Source: Clostridia bacterium
Lineage (GTDB): Bacteria; Bacillota; Clostridia; Lachnospirales; Anaerotignaceae
Direction of reading: 5' to 3'
DNA length: 43,211 nt
Assembly (NCBI GenBank): GCA_900757025.1
Contig: CAAEMG010000052.1
Span: 1 to 43,211, forward strand
The translations under genes and the position numbers were made by a program. This document shows, piece by piece, positions 24,553 to 33,360 of the stretch (within the stretch, counting starts at the first letter, position 1; every line of letters starts with the position of its first letter). The notes under the pieces were generated by a model. The model had not been told where the DNA came from. It ran no database searches and saw only the letters and a program-made list of their open reading frames with translations.

Positions 24553-26025
24553 TTGAATATTATTTTAATTTTAATTCCGGTCTTATACGTAATAATACTT
24601 TTTTTGTTAAGTGCTTTTTTTATTAAAAGAGCACTTAATTCTTATGAAGAATACACTCTTTGCGGAAGAACGCTTACTATATGGTATATAATTTTTACAT
24701 ACCTTGGAACATGGATAGGCGGAGGCACAATTATAGGTCTTGCGGGAACAGCCTATGAAAACGGTGCCAACAGATACTGGCTTTTTGCTTCGTCATGTAT
24801 AGTAAGCTTTATTTTTGCGTTCATTTTTATAACAAGAATACGAAAACTGCGTGTAAACAGCATAGGCGATATGTTTGCCATGCGATACCCCAAAAATAAA
24901 GAAATTATAAGAATACCTGTTGCAATAGGCATAATGATAAGAAATGTAACAATGACAGGTATGCAGTTTGCTGCCCTTTCCTATCTTCTTGTATATTCCT
25001 TTCACATAAACAAAAATCTTGCGGTTTTGGCAACATTTATAGTTATAACGGCTTATACAAGCATAAGCGGCTTATGGAGCGTTGTGGCAACAGACGTTTT
25101 TCAGGGCATACTTCAAACAATAGGGCTTTTTCTCATTATATTTTTCTGCATACGTTCGGCAGGAGGAATAAGCGAAACAATGAGCTTTTTCTCATCTCCG
25201 TCTCAGCAGGGATACATAAACATACTTGGCTCCGACACCTCATCATGGGCAAAAGACATATTGGTATATATATTTTCATTCGGGCTTTTCTTTATAATGG
25301 GCGACCAATGTGACTGGGAAAGAATAGGTTCGGCAAAAACCGACAAAGCAGCTTTCTGGGGTTTTCTTATTCCCATAACAATAATGCTTATACTTCTTCT
25401 TTCACCCACATACATAGGCGTTTTGCAAAGAGCCCTTAATCTTGACGATTCCGGTTCAAACTTTATAATATACAGCTTTCTGCTGCATATGGTTCGTCCG
25501 GCATTTTCGGCATTTATAATAGTTACGCTTTTTGCTTCAATAATGTCCTCTGCCGACTCATATATGTTTGCAACGGGAGTTATATTTTCAAACGACATTA
25601 TAAAAAGATTTTTTAATAAAAACGCCGGCGACAAAGAGCTTATATTCTGGACTCGTTGGGGAGTCATAGCTTCGGGAGCCGTTGGGTTTGCCTTTGCCGT
25701 AAACATAAACGACATAGTTTCTTTATGGATAACAGGCATGGCAATACCTGTTATAACCCTTATACCGGCATATCTTTTTGCATGGTTTTCAAAAAAAGTA
25801 AACACAACCGGTGTATTGGCGGGCATAATTTTCGGTGCAGTATACTGCGGAGTAATACTTATTTCCGGTCACAATATGGAATTTATATATATTATGGCAG
25901 GAACAGCCGCAAACGCCCTTATAACATACTTTGTATCTGTTTTTAAGGGTGAAAAAGACGAAAACGCCGCCGACATAGGCTATTATTCCGAAATATTTAA
26001 AAGCGTAAAAAAAATACCGAGATAA
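24553..26025 (+). CDS. Sodium:solute symporter (SSS/SLC5 family)
   Basis: A 490-aa membrane protein with about 13 hydrophobic segments. Family signs are the first helices with TYLGTWIGGGTIIGLAGTAYENG (sodium/substrate site), SISGLWSVVATDVFQG and IVTLFASIMSSADSYMFATG. The substrate is unclear; relatives move proline, pantothenate, sugars or carboxylates with sodium. The best start is TTG 24553, with a weak GGATGG site; the hydrophobic N-terminus begins right there. Likely co-transcribed with the HTH gene. A terminator follows at once. Confidence 0.88.
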   Translation: MNIILILIPVLYVIILFLLSAFFIKRALNSYEEYTLCGRTLTIWYIIFTYLGTWIGGGTIIGLAGTAYENGANRYWLFASSCIVSFIFAFIFITRIRKLRVNSIGDMFAMRYPKNKEIIRIPVAIGIMIRNVTMTGMQFAALSYLLVYSFHINKNLAVLATFIVITAYTSISGLWSVVATDVFQGILQTIGLFLIIFFCIRSAGGISETMSFFSSPSQQGYINILGSDTSSWAKDILVYIFSFGLFFIMGDQCDWERIGSAKTDKAAFWGFLIPITIMLILLLSPTYIGVLQRALNLDDSGSNFIIYSFLLHMVRPAFSAFIIVTLFASIMSSADSYMFATGVIFSNDIIKRFFNKNAGDKELIFWTRWGVIASGAVGFAFAVNINDIVSLWITGMAIPVITLIPAYLFAWFSKKVNTTGVLAGIIFGAVYCGVILISGHNMEFIYIMAGTAANALITYFVSVFKGEKDENAADIGYYSEIFKSVKKIPR

Positions 26026-26057
26026 AAATAACTGTAAATAATTGCAGTTATTTTTTT
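26024..26057 (+). terminator. Terminator of the symporter gene
   Basis: An 11-bp stem (26024-26034 with 26045-26055) with a 10-base loop and a T run, overlapping the symporter stop codon. Confidence 0.85.
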
Positions 26058-26145
26058 ATATACGGCTAAAAAACCCATGCTTCGGTTATGAGGCACACAA
26101 ATATTTGAGATACTTCTTATTTCAAAATTCGTTTTTACGGTACAC

Positions 26146-26177
26146 AAAAAGGACTGCGTTTTGGCAGTCCTTTTTTT
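26146..26177 (-). terminator. Terminator of gldA
   Basis: GGACTGC/GCAGTCC (26151-26157 with 26164-26170), extended by A5/T5. On the minus strand it ends in a T run, 8 bases after the gldA stop. Confidence 0.88.
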
Positions 26178-26184
26178 ATTATCA

Positions 26185-27273
26185 TCAATGTGTTTTGTTG
26201 TACTCTTCAAGGTCAAGCACAGCTTTTTTCATCATTTCTTTTGTAATCTTGTATGGGCCAAATTCAATATCATATTTTGTTTCGGCGCTTTCAAGGACAG
26301 GGGCAATTTCGTCTACGCTTACTTCAATATCGGCAAGTTTTGTAGGAAGCTTGATAGACTTCATGAATTTATAAATCTGGTCGAGAAGTTCCATCTGTCC
26401 GTCCATCATAAGCATACAAAGTACGCCATAGGAAACAACCTCGCCATGATAATGTCTTTCTTCAATCTGCGGAAGATTTGTAAGACCGTAGAATATAGCA
26501 TGAGCCATACCGCTGTTATATTTATTTGCGTCGATAAGATATGAAACCATGCCGCTTGTAACTGTAATTGCAAGAACAACCTGTTCAAGTTCAAATGAAG
26601 GTTTATCGTTTTTGCAGTCTTCCATAGCTTTTTCGCCGTATTTAAGAAGAGGTTCGCCTGTCATCTTTGTATAGCAAAGAGGGAACGCATCTTTGTGTGC
26701 AAGTTCCTGTCCTCTTGCACAGAACACAGGCTCTGTATATTTTGCAAGTGTATCACCGATACCTGCCCAAAGATAAATGTCAGGTGCTTTAGCGATTATA
26801 TCAAGGTTAATAAAAGCATGAACGGCAGGTCTTTCGCCTACAAATACATCTTTCTGTACTCCGTTTTGATAGTACATAATTGCTATAGCTGTTATAGAAG
26901 CACAAGTAGCTGCTATAGTTGGGAATGTAAAGAAAGGCTTTCCTGTGTTTCTTGCTACACATTTACAAGTATCAATAGCTTTTCCGCCGCCTGCAGCAAA
27001 AAGCATATCGGCATTTTTAACAGATTCAAGTTCGCAGAGTCTTTCGCCGTTTTCATATGAAGCAACTCCTCCGAACCATTCGTAGCCTAAAATTTCTATG
27101 TCTGTTTTTGCAACAGCTTCTTCAAGCTGAGGCTTGAGGGCTGCCATTGCACGTTTTCCGCCTATAACAACGGCTTTTTTGCCGTATACGGAACAGATTT
27201 TTCCGAGCTTTTCATATGTATCAACACCCGCACCTATTGAATATCCTGCAAACTGAACATTTGTTGTTATCAT
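26185..27273 (-). CDS. gldA: Glycerol dehydrogenase (iron/zinc-containing, NAD-dependent)
   Basis: A 362-aa group III alcohol dehydrogenase oxidising glycerol to dihydroxyacetone. The nucleotide loop is AAGGGKAIDTCK (about 94-104). Metal ligands Asp174 (GIGDTLAKY), His258 (SGMAHAIFYGL) and His276 (HYHGEVVSYG) match the positions known for bacterial GldA (Asp173, His256, His274 in the Bacillus enzyme). Length is normal. ATG 27273 follows AAGGGGAG. It has its own promoter and terminator. It lies divergent from a sigma-54 activator gene, a possible regulator. Other polyol or hydroxybutanone substrates cannot be excluded. Confidence 0.93.
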   Translation of the reverse strand: MITTNVQFAGYSIGAGVDTYEKLGKICSVYGKKAVVIGGKRAMAALKPQLEEAVAKTDIEILGYEWFGGVASYENGERLCELESVKNADMLFAAGGGKAIDTCKCVARNTGKPFFTFPTIAATCASITAIAIMYYQNGVQKDVFVGERPAVHAFINLDIIAKAPDIYLWAGIGDTLAKYTEPVFCARGQELAHKDAFPLCYTKMTGEPLLKYGEKAMEDCKNDKPSFELEQVVLAITVTSGMVSYLIDANKYNSGMAHAIFYGLTNLPQIEERHYHGEVVSYGVLCMLMMDGQMELLDQIYKFMKSIKLPTKLADIEVSVDEIAPVLESAETKYDIEFGPYKITKEMMKKAVLDLEEYNKTH

Positions 27274-27372
27274 TTTTCATACTCCCCTTCATAAAAAAGT
27301 ATAACAAATAATTAAATATAATAAGTAAATTTTCTAATGAGGTATTACCACATTAAATAATAGCACAATAAT

Positions 27373-27401
27373 ATTATATTAAATTAACGTAAGTAAAACA
27401 A
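27373..27401 (-). promoter_or_regulatory. Sigma-A-type promoter of gldA
   Basis: On the minus strand TTGTTT (27401-27396), 17 bases, TATAAT (27378-27373). The leader to the gldA start is about 90 bases. Confidence 0.6.
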
Positions 27402-27419
27402 TATTTGCAAGCCCTGCCC

Positions 27420-27433
27420 ACAATAGAAATTGT
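27420..27433. promoter_or_regulatory. Palindrome upstream of the gldA promoter
   Basis: ACAAT-AGAA-ATTGT, a perfect 5-4-5 dyad about 20 bases upstream of the gldA -35 box. A possible binding site for an activator; no footprint is known. Confidence 0.35.
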
Positions 27434-27567
27434 AGGACATTTTTGTTGCAAAATATACAAAAAAATTCTTTACGCCGTCACAGCACACAAAACTTTGTAT
27501 TAAAATTTGTGCAAATTGAATTTACCCTATTAAATTGTATGGTTCATATGTTTATGATACCATTAAA

Positions 27568-27592
27568 TTTAAACAGTGTTTAAACTTTAAAC
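27568..27592. promoter_or_regulatory. TTTAAAC dyad plus direct repeat before the regulator gene
   Basis: TTTAAAC-AGT-GTTTAAA (27568-27584) is a perfect dyad, followed by a third TTTAAAC (27586-27592) reaching the ribosome binding site. A candidate autoregulatory operator. Confidence 0.4.
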
Positions 27593-27606
27593 GGGGGGAA
27601 ATAAGC

Positions 27607-29574
27607 ATGAACAGCAGTGTTTTTGACAAAAATATATGCTTTATAGCCTTTTCGGCTGAAAGTGCCTCAAAAATACGCCAAAGCCTAAACGAAGCAGGCA
27701 TAAGAGAAATAAATGTCGAGCTTTCCGACGAAGAATATGCCGGAGGGCTTTGTTCAAACCTTTTAAAACAGGGTACAAAGGTTTTTATATACGAAAACGA
27801 AAGTTTTGAAAAGCCATCGGAAGGCATATATGTTCCGCTTATATGCAAAACGGCAGACTATATGCAGGTTTATATAAGCAGTGACGAAATAAACAACATT
27901 CTGGTTTTAAGCGACGAACCCGAAAACATAAACAGCAAAATATTAAGCTACTATTGGAACATAGTTCCTTCTGTAGTAGATGCCGGTATGACGCCCAACA
28001 AATTGAGAGCATTTTTAAAAGATGCAGCCTCATCAAGGGCAATGTGCATAGGACCAAGCCGCTTTGCAATGGAGGCAGGTCTTTGCGGCACAAGATACAA
28101 AAGTGTATATCCTTCAAAAGAAACCATATGCGAAACAATCGAAAGGGCAAGGGATATTTTAAAAACCAAACGTGCGGAAACGGAAAAAAACAAGGAAAAC
28201 CTTCTGCGTATGGAACAGTATAAAGTTGTTTTCAATTTTACAAACGACGCTATACTTGCCATGGACGAAAACGGAATAATTATAGCCGCAAATGACATGG
28301 TATATAAATTTCTGTGCCGTGACAAAAGCGACCGCCTTGAAGGCAAACGCATAGATTCTGTTGTTCCCGAAACAAAAATGATAAAAGCCATGGAAAAACC
28401 CACAGGCGATATAGGCGACGTTTTTGACCTTCCTGCCTGCACAGTTCTTACCCACAGAATACCTATAGAAATAGACGGAAAATGCCGCGGCGTTGTTTCA
28501 ACATTCCAAGACCTTGCGGTTTTGCAGGAACATGAAAAAAACGCCCGTGTAAGTTTTATGAAAAACAAAAAGGGCTTTTCGGCAAAATATACTTTCGACG
28601 ACATAAAAGGCAGCAGCCACGCCATAAAAGAGGCAAAAAATATTGCCCAAAGCTACGCCGCCTCATCTTCGACAGTTCTTATTTTGGGAGAAACAGGAAC
28701 GGGAAAAGAGCTTTTTGCACAAAGTATACATAATGCCGGAAAATGTGCAAACGGGCCTTTTGTTGCCGTAAACTGTGCCGCAATACCGAAAAATCTTCTT
28801 GAAGCGGAATTTTTCGGCTATGAAGAAGGTTCTTTTACAGGAGCTTCAAAAGGCGGAAAAGCCGGCGTTTTTGAAATGGCACACAAAGGAACTATATTTC
28901 TTGACGAAATAGGCGAAATGCCTCTTGAAATGCAGGTTCAGCTTTTAAGGGTTATACAGGAAAAGGAAGTACGCCGAATAGGAAGCGACAAGGTTCTTCC
29001 CATTGAAGTGCGTGTTATAGCCGCCACAAACAGAAATCTTCAGGAAGAAGTACGAAAAGGCAACTTTAGGGAAGATTTGTATTACCGTCTTAATGTTCTT
29101 CAGCTTAACATACCTCCTTTAAGAGAACGAAAAGAAGACATAAGGGAAATATCTGAAAGCTTTTTAAAAAGTTTTGACTATAAAAAGTTTAAATCCAACG
29201 AGGCACTTTGGAGCGAAATAATAGACGAGCTTGAAAACTATGAAATAAAGGGCAACATACGTGAACTTCAAAATATGCTTGAAAGAATATCGGTTATGAT
29301 GGATAACCGCCACATAAACACAAGCGCCCTTTTTATGGAAATAAGCAAAGCCATGACAGCCGGCGAAAAAAAATCGGTTTCTAACGGCACAAAAGGCGAA
29401 AAATATGAGGACGAATCTGTTTTTGCCAAAGACGACAGCGAAAAATGGGAAAAACAGCGTATTATAAAAGCTCTTAAAAACAATGGTCTTTCCCGAACGA
29501 AAGCAGCGGCAGAACTGGGCATAAGCCGTTCTACACTTTGGAATAAAATGAAATATTTCAAAATAGACATGTAA
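27607..29574 (+). CDS. Sigma-54-dependent transcriptional activator with PrpR_N and PAS domains
   Basis: A 655-aa regulator. Residues 1-200 resemble the PrpR N-terminal ligand-sensing domain, 205-315 a PAS domain (VVFNFTNDAILAMDENGIII), 340-580 the AAA+ module with Walker A GETGTGKE near 361, the sigma-54 contact loop as GSFTGA near 412 and Walker B FLDEIGEM, and the end a Fis-type HTH (SRTKAAAELGISRSTLWNKM). It opens promoters held by RNA polymerase with RpoN. The contact loop has Ser in place of the usual Ala/Glu after Gly, a known variant. ATG 27607 follows a G-rich site. Target unknown; gldA is divergent, the symporter lies beyond. Confidence 0.9.
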   Translation: MNSSVFDKNICFIAFSAESASKIRQSLNEAGIREINVELSDEEYAGGLCSNLLKQGTKVFIYENESFEKPSEGIYVPLICKTADYMQVYISSDEINNILVLSDEPENINSKILSYYWNIVPSVVDAGMTPNKLRAFLKDAASSRAMCIGPSRFAMEAGLCGTRYKSVYPSKETICETIERARDILKTKRAETEKNKENLLRMEQYKVVFNFTNDAILAMDENGIIIAANDMVYKFLCRDKSDRLEGKRIDSVVPETKMIKAMEKPTGDIGDVFDLPACTVLTHRIPIEIDGKCRGVVSTFQDLAVLQEHEKNARVSFMKNKKGFSAKYTFDDIKGSSHAIKEAKNIAQSYAASSSTVLILGETGTGKELFAQSIHNAGKCANGPFVAVNCAAIPKNLLEAEFFGYEEGSFTGASKGGKAGVFEMAHKGTIFLDEIGEMPLEMQVQLLRVIQEKEVRRIGSDKVLPIEVRVIAATNRNLQEEVRKGNFREDLYYRLNVLQLNIPPLRERKEDIREISESFLKSFDYKKFKSNEALWSEIIDELENYEIKGNIRELQNMLERISVMMDNRHINTSALFMEISKAMTAGEKKSVSNGTKGEKYEDESVFAKDDSEKWEKQRIIKALKNNGLSRTKAAAELGISRSTLWNKMKYFKIDM

Positions 29575-29648
29575 AATATTTTGTAAAAAAATATCAGCAA
29601 TTTTTTAGAAAAAATTTAAGAGAAAATTAAATTTTGAACTCTTTTTTA

Positions 29649-29657
29649 TGTTATAAT
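29649..29657 (+). promoter_or_regulatory. Extended -10 promoter of the cdaA operon
   Basis: TGTTATAAT, a TGn extension plus a perfect -10, 40 bases before the first gene. No -35 at the usual distance. Confidence 0.5.
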
Positions 29658-29697
29658 TATTTATATTCCGTACATAGCTGTGCAGGAGGTGGTTTTT

Positions 29698-30105
29698 ATG
29701 GAAAATTTAAGCAAAATAAGAACTATGACTCTCCTTGCCATACATGACAAAAAATATGGCAAAAAGGACACTAAAATAACATCAAACTATCGACCTGTAT
29801 ATGTTTACAAACGAAATTTAAGCATGAGAATAGGCGTTTTAACGGCTCTTTTGCTTATAGAGGCTCTGCGGCTCGGATACATAATGTTTTCGGGGGAAAG
29901 TCGTTTTTTCTCAATGATGAGCAAAGAATTTGTTATAACCGAATGTATAAAAATACTGATTATTTTAGTTATATACACTCTTATATGCACCGTACGTTTC
30001 CGCAGGGAATTTGACGAGGCAGACGAACGCACAGATGAATATGACCGCATATTTGAAACATTTTGCAGAAAATATTATGACACGGAAGGTAAAAAATATG
30101 AGTAA
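29698..30105 (+). CDS. Small two-pass membrane protein of unknown function
   Basis: A 135-aa protein. The first 45 residues are basic and soluble (KIRTMTLLAIHDKKYGKKD), followed by two hydrophobic segments (about 50-68 and 85-103) and an acidic-basic cytoplasmic end (RREFDEADERTDEYDRIFE). I do not recognise the family. ATG 29698 has a GCAGGAGG site; it overlaps the next gene by eight bases. Position as first gene of the cdaA-ybbR operon suggests an envelope or c-di-AMP related role, by association only. Confidence 0.75.
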   Translation: MENLSKIRTMTLLAIHDKKYGKKDTKITSNYRPVYVYKRNLSMRIGVLTALLLIEALRLGYIMFSGESRFFSMMSKEFVITECIKILIILVIYTLICTVRFRREFDEADERTDEYDRIFETFCRKYYDTEGKKYE

Positions 30106-31132
30106 GCTGCTTATACTGAGAAGCCGAATTTTAAAGCTTTACAAAAGAAACGAAGGTTTTTTTATGTTTCTTTTAAAACTTCTGGGAGCTTTTGCGGTCT
30201 TTTTTGAGGCAACTTCATTCCTTAACGGAGGAGGCTTTTCCCTTAGAAGGCTTTTGATAATATGTTTCTGCTCTCTCGTTTCCACGGTTGCCTCTCCGGC
30301 AGTTTTCATTATTCTTGCCGGAACGGTTTTAAGCCTTTGTACGGCATCAGCATCTGTTGAAGCCGGAATTTTGGTATTTATATTCTGCTTTATAATGTTT
30401 ATGCTTTACGGCAGAATTTTTCCGGCAGAAAGCCTGCTTTTTGCGGCTATGCTTGTTCTCTATAAACTTGGGCTTGCCTATGCGGTTCCCATTGCGGCAG
30501 GAATATATATAGGCCCTGCGGCAATAGTTCCCGTATGTGCGGCTGTTTTTGCCCACAGCAATGTGAAGCTGCTTTACGAAATAATAAACGAATTTCCCTT
30601 TGCATCGTTTTCGCCAAGCAATTTGCTTGATGCTTTTGAAAAATGCACTTGGCTTATTATTGAAAACGTAACATCATCGTCGGGCTGGCTTATACTTGCC
30701 TTTGCCTCGGCGGCGGCAATACTTGCCTCATGGTTTTTAGGCAGCCGTTTTACCGACTATGAAAAAGAAAAAGCCATTGGCGCAGGAACTTTAATTTTGC
30801 TTGTCGGCGGTTTTGTTTCATTCTTTTTCTCTTCGGCATACTACGGAAAAACAGGTTTTTTGGGCATGATAATTTCCGCTCTGATTTCGGCGGTGGCAGT
30901 ATACATAATAACTGTTTTTGACTGCGTAAAAAATTATGGTGGTACGGAAAAAGTTATTTTTCAAGATGACGAATATGTTTATTACGTAAAAGCCGTACCG
31001 AAGGTTAATATACCCGAAGATACAAAGGAATTTAACCATCATAAAAGAAAACACAGCCATATAACCCATAACACGCAAAAAAGAGTAAAAAACATTAAAA
31101 AAAGCGAAACCTCTGCGGAGGAAAATGAATAA
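30098..31132 (+). CDS. Polytopic membrane protein of unknown function ahead of cdaA
   Basis: A 344-aa protein with roughly eight hydrophobic segments between residues 20 and 275, and a charged, His/Lys-rich cytoplasmic tail (EFNHHKRKHSHITHNTQKR). A soluble stretch EKVIFQDDEYVYYVKAVPKV precedes the tail. No catalytic motif is visible. ATG 30098 overlaps the previous gene and follows GGAAGG; a longer frame to 30011 lies inside that gene and is rejected. The gene precedes cdaA by 39 bases, so it is likely in the same transcript. Confidence 0.8.
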   Translation: MSKLLILRSRILKLYKRNEGFFMFLLKLLGAFAVFFEATSFLNGGGFSLRRLLIICFCSLVSTVASPAVFIILAGTVLSLCTASASVEAGILVFIFCFIMFMLYGRIFPAESLLFAAMLVLYKLGLAYAVPIAAGIYIGPAAIVPVCAAVFAHSNVKLLYEIINEFPFASFSPSNLLDAFEKCTWLIIENVTSSSGWLILAFASAAAILASWFLGSRFTDYEKEKAIGAGTLILLVGGFVSFFFSSAYYGKTGFLGMIISALISAVAVYIITVFDCVKNYGGTEKVIFQDDEYVYYVKAVPKVNIPEDTKEFNHHKRKHSHITHNTQKRVKNIKKSETSAEENE

Positions 31133-31171
31133 TTATAAAAAATAAATTTGTGGCAGAAAGCGGTGAAGAAA

Positions 31172-32041
31172 ATGGATTTTAAATCCTTGTTTTCAACACT
31201 AAATATGTTTGACTACGGTATGCCCTCCATTGGAATTATAGATATTTTAGACATACTGATAGTTGCTTATTTGATATATAAAATAATATTTTGGATAAAG
31301 GAAACCAGAGCATGGGTGCTTTTTAAGGGAATTATGGTTATTCTCCTTTTTTCCCTTGCGGCAATGATACTGCATCTTAACACAATTTTATGGATACTTT
31401 CCAAAACAATTTCCGTGGGCATTATAGCCCTTATTGTTGTGTTCCAGCCTGAGCTTAGAAAGGCTCTTGAACAGCTTGGCAAAAGCCGTCACTTTTTTGA
31501 GCTTTTTGACCTGAGCGCAGACGAAAACAACATGGGTATTTCCGAAAAAACAATAGACGAAGTTGTTCGTGCCTGCGAAAAAATGAGCGCCGTTAAAACA
31601 GGAGCAATTATGCTTCTTGAAAAAGACGTTCCTTTGGGAGATTTGGAAAGAACGGGAATTGCCATAGATGCCCTTGTTACAAACCAGCTTATAATAAATA
31701 TATTTGAAAAAAACACTCCTTTGCATGACGGCGCAGTTATTATAAAAAACAACCGTGTTGCGGCGGCAACCTGTTTCCTTCCTCTTACCGACAGCAATGA
31801 AATAAGCATGGAGCTTGGTACAAGACACAGGGCGGCAATAGGCGCAAGTGAAGTTTCAGATGCCAGCGTTGTTATAGTTTCGGAAGAAACAGGCGCAATT
31901 TCACTTGCAAGAGGCGGCGTTTTATACAGAAACATTTCTCCCGAATCATTGAAAAATATGCTTATACAGGGAACTATGCAGAAAAAACGCCGTGGCATAA
32001 AAAGATTTAGATTATGGAAGGGATGGAAGAAACATGAATAG
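31172..32041 (+). CDS. cdaA: Diadenylate cyclase CdaA (membrane-bound c-di-AMP synthase)
   Basis: A 289-aa enzyme making cyclic di-AMP from two ATP. Three N-terminal transmembrane helices (about 22-42, 50-68, 75-92) precede the DAC domain with the catalytic DGA (186-188) and RHR (218-220) motifs and a conserved GALIVxE-like block as TGAIMLLEKD. Its product controls potassium/osmolyte balance and cell wall. ATG 31172 is chosen because the family N-terminus starts here; an in-frame TTG at 31148 adds eight unlike residues. It overlaps the ybbR-type gene by eight bases, the conserved cdaA-cdaR pairing. Confidence 0.96.
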   Translation: MDFKSLFSTLNMFDYGMPSIGIIDILDILIVAYLIYKIIFWIKETRAWVLFKGIMVILLFSLAAMILHLNTILWILSKTISVGIIALIVVFQPELRKALEQLGKSRHFFELFDLSADENNMGISEKTIDEVVRACEKMSAVKTGAIMLLEKDVPLGDLERTGIAIDALVTNQLIINIFEKNTPLHDGAVIIKNNRVAAATCFLPLTDSNEISMELGTRHRAAIGASEVSDASVVIVSEETGAISLARGGVLYRNISPESLKNMLIQGTMQKKRRGIKRFRLWKGWKKHE

Positions 32042-33323
32042 ATTTAAGTCCATTCTTACCAAGGATTTAGGCTGGAAACTGTTTTCCATTTTGGCGGCAA
32101 TATGTATGTGGTTTGTTGTGCTTAATGTGGAAAACCCGGTTGAAACAAAGCCTTTTTCCGGCTATGTGGAAATTCAGAACGAAAATGCGGTTATAGACCA
32201 GAACAAAACAATATTAAACCTTGAAGAAATTAAAGAAACAAAAGTAAACATACGCATACGAGGCAAAAGAATGACTCTCGACCGTTTGGCACAAAACGGC
32301 GGTGTTACGGCATACATCGACCTTTCCTCTATAGGCGAAAACTATACCGGTCAGGAAGCCGTTGTTCCAATAAAGGTTAAACTGCCTGCAATAACAGGAG
32401 AAAGCGTAAGCGTTGAATATATAAGCCCGCCAAGCGTAACCATAAAAACCGATAACCTTGTTTCAAAAGAAATGGACATTACGGTTGTAAAAGAAGGCAC
32501 AGAGCAAAACGGCTATGAGGCAGGCGACCTTAAAGCCGACCCCGAAAAAATAACCGTTTACGGCCCTTCGGCAGAGGTAGCAAAAGTTTCGGAAGTACGT
32601 GTAAATGTTGATGTAAGCACTATAATTGCCGATGCCGAAAAAGAATGTACTCCTGTTGCATATGATGCCGAAGGAAATCCTCTTGAGTCGGTATTTTTAA
32701 GCAGCAGCACTGTAAAAGTTAAGGTTAATATGAAAAAAGTTAAGCTTGTAAACATAGAAACCTCTATTTCCGGTGTTACGGCAGACGGATACGTTGTTAA
32801 AGGCGTTACGGCATCTCCCGACAGTGTTTACATAACCGGTGAAGAAGATGTTCTTAACAAAATAGACTCTATCGACATAGACTCGGTAAATGTTTTCGGA
32901 AGAACGGAAACATTTACGACAGATGTTTATATAGCAAACTATCTGCCCGGCGGAGTAAGCCTTAAACAAGGCTCATCGGAAAAAATTCAGCTTACGGTAA
33001 AAATAGAACGTCAAAGTGAAAAAACAATTTCTTTCAACTCAAGCGACATATCCGTTTCGGGCTACAACAAAGACAACTATTCCGTAAACCTTGAAGAAAG
33101 CACTCTTTCCATGACAGTATGCGGCAGTGAAGAAAGCATGAAAAAACTTAATGATTCCGATATAAGCTACGAAATTGATTTAAGCGGATTAAGCACAGGC
33201 CGCCACAGTGTCGGCGTTTCATGCAAACTTCCAGACGGCATATCAATATACGGCGACAGGCCTGTTGTTACCGTAGACATAACCGAAAACGATAATTCGG
33301 CACAAAACCAAACACAGCAATAA
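32034..33323 (+). CDS. cdaR: YbbR-domain protein, CdaA regulator
   Basis: A 429-aa membrane-anchored extracellular protein. One N-terminal helix (LGWKLFSILAAICMWFVVLN, about 11-30) is followed by four YbbR repeats of about 80 residues, recognisable by recurring xxxVNVRIRG/V.V.GP/V.ITGEED-like strands. CdaR modulates CdaA activity from the outer face in Bacilli; the same pairing is expected here. The tail is short and Asn/Gln-rich. ATG 32034 overlaps cdaA. The usual glmM partner is absent: a terminator follows. Confidence 0.92.
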   Translation: MNRFKSILTKDLGWKLFSILAAICMWFVVLNVENPVETKPFSGYVEIQNENAVIDQNKTILNLEEIKETKVNIRIRGKRMTLDRLAQNGGVTAYIDLSSIGENYTGQEAVVPIKVKLPAITGESVSVEYISPPSVTIKTDNLVSKEMDITVVKEGTEQNGYEAGDLKADPEKITVYGPSAEVAKVSEVRVNVDVSTIIADAEKECTPVAYDAEGNPLESVFLSSSTVKVKVNMKKVKLVNIETSISGVTADGYVVKGVTASPDSVYITGEEDVLNKIDSIDIDSVNVFGRTETFTTDVYIANYLPGGVSLKQGSSEKIQLTVKIERQSEKTISFNSSDISVSGYNKDNYSVNLEESTLSMTVCGSEESMKKLNDSDISYEIDLSGLSTGRHSVGVSCKLPDGISIYGDRPVVTVDITENDNSAQNQTQQ

Positions 33324-33328
33324 AACAC

Positions 33329-33360
33329 AAAAGACACATCCGAAAAGATGTGTCTTTTTT
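33329..33360 (+). terminator. Terminator of the cdaA operon
   Basis: AAGACACATC (33331-33340) can pair with GATGTGTCTT (33348-33357); a 7-base loop and a T run complete a strong intrinsic terminator. Confidence 0.93.

Noticed and set aside
27406..27450. Sigma-54 (-24/-12) promoters near gldA, e.g. GTGGGCAGGGCTTGCA (minus) and AGGACATTTTTGTTGCA (plus)
   Set aside because: The GG-to-GC distance is one base too short in the first and one too long in the second; sigma-54 spacing is strict, and the -24 boxes match poorly.
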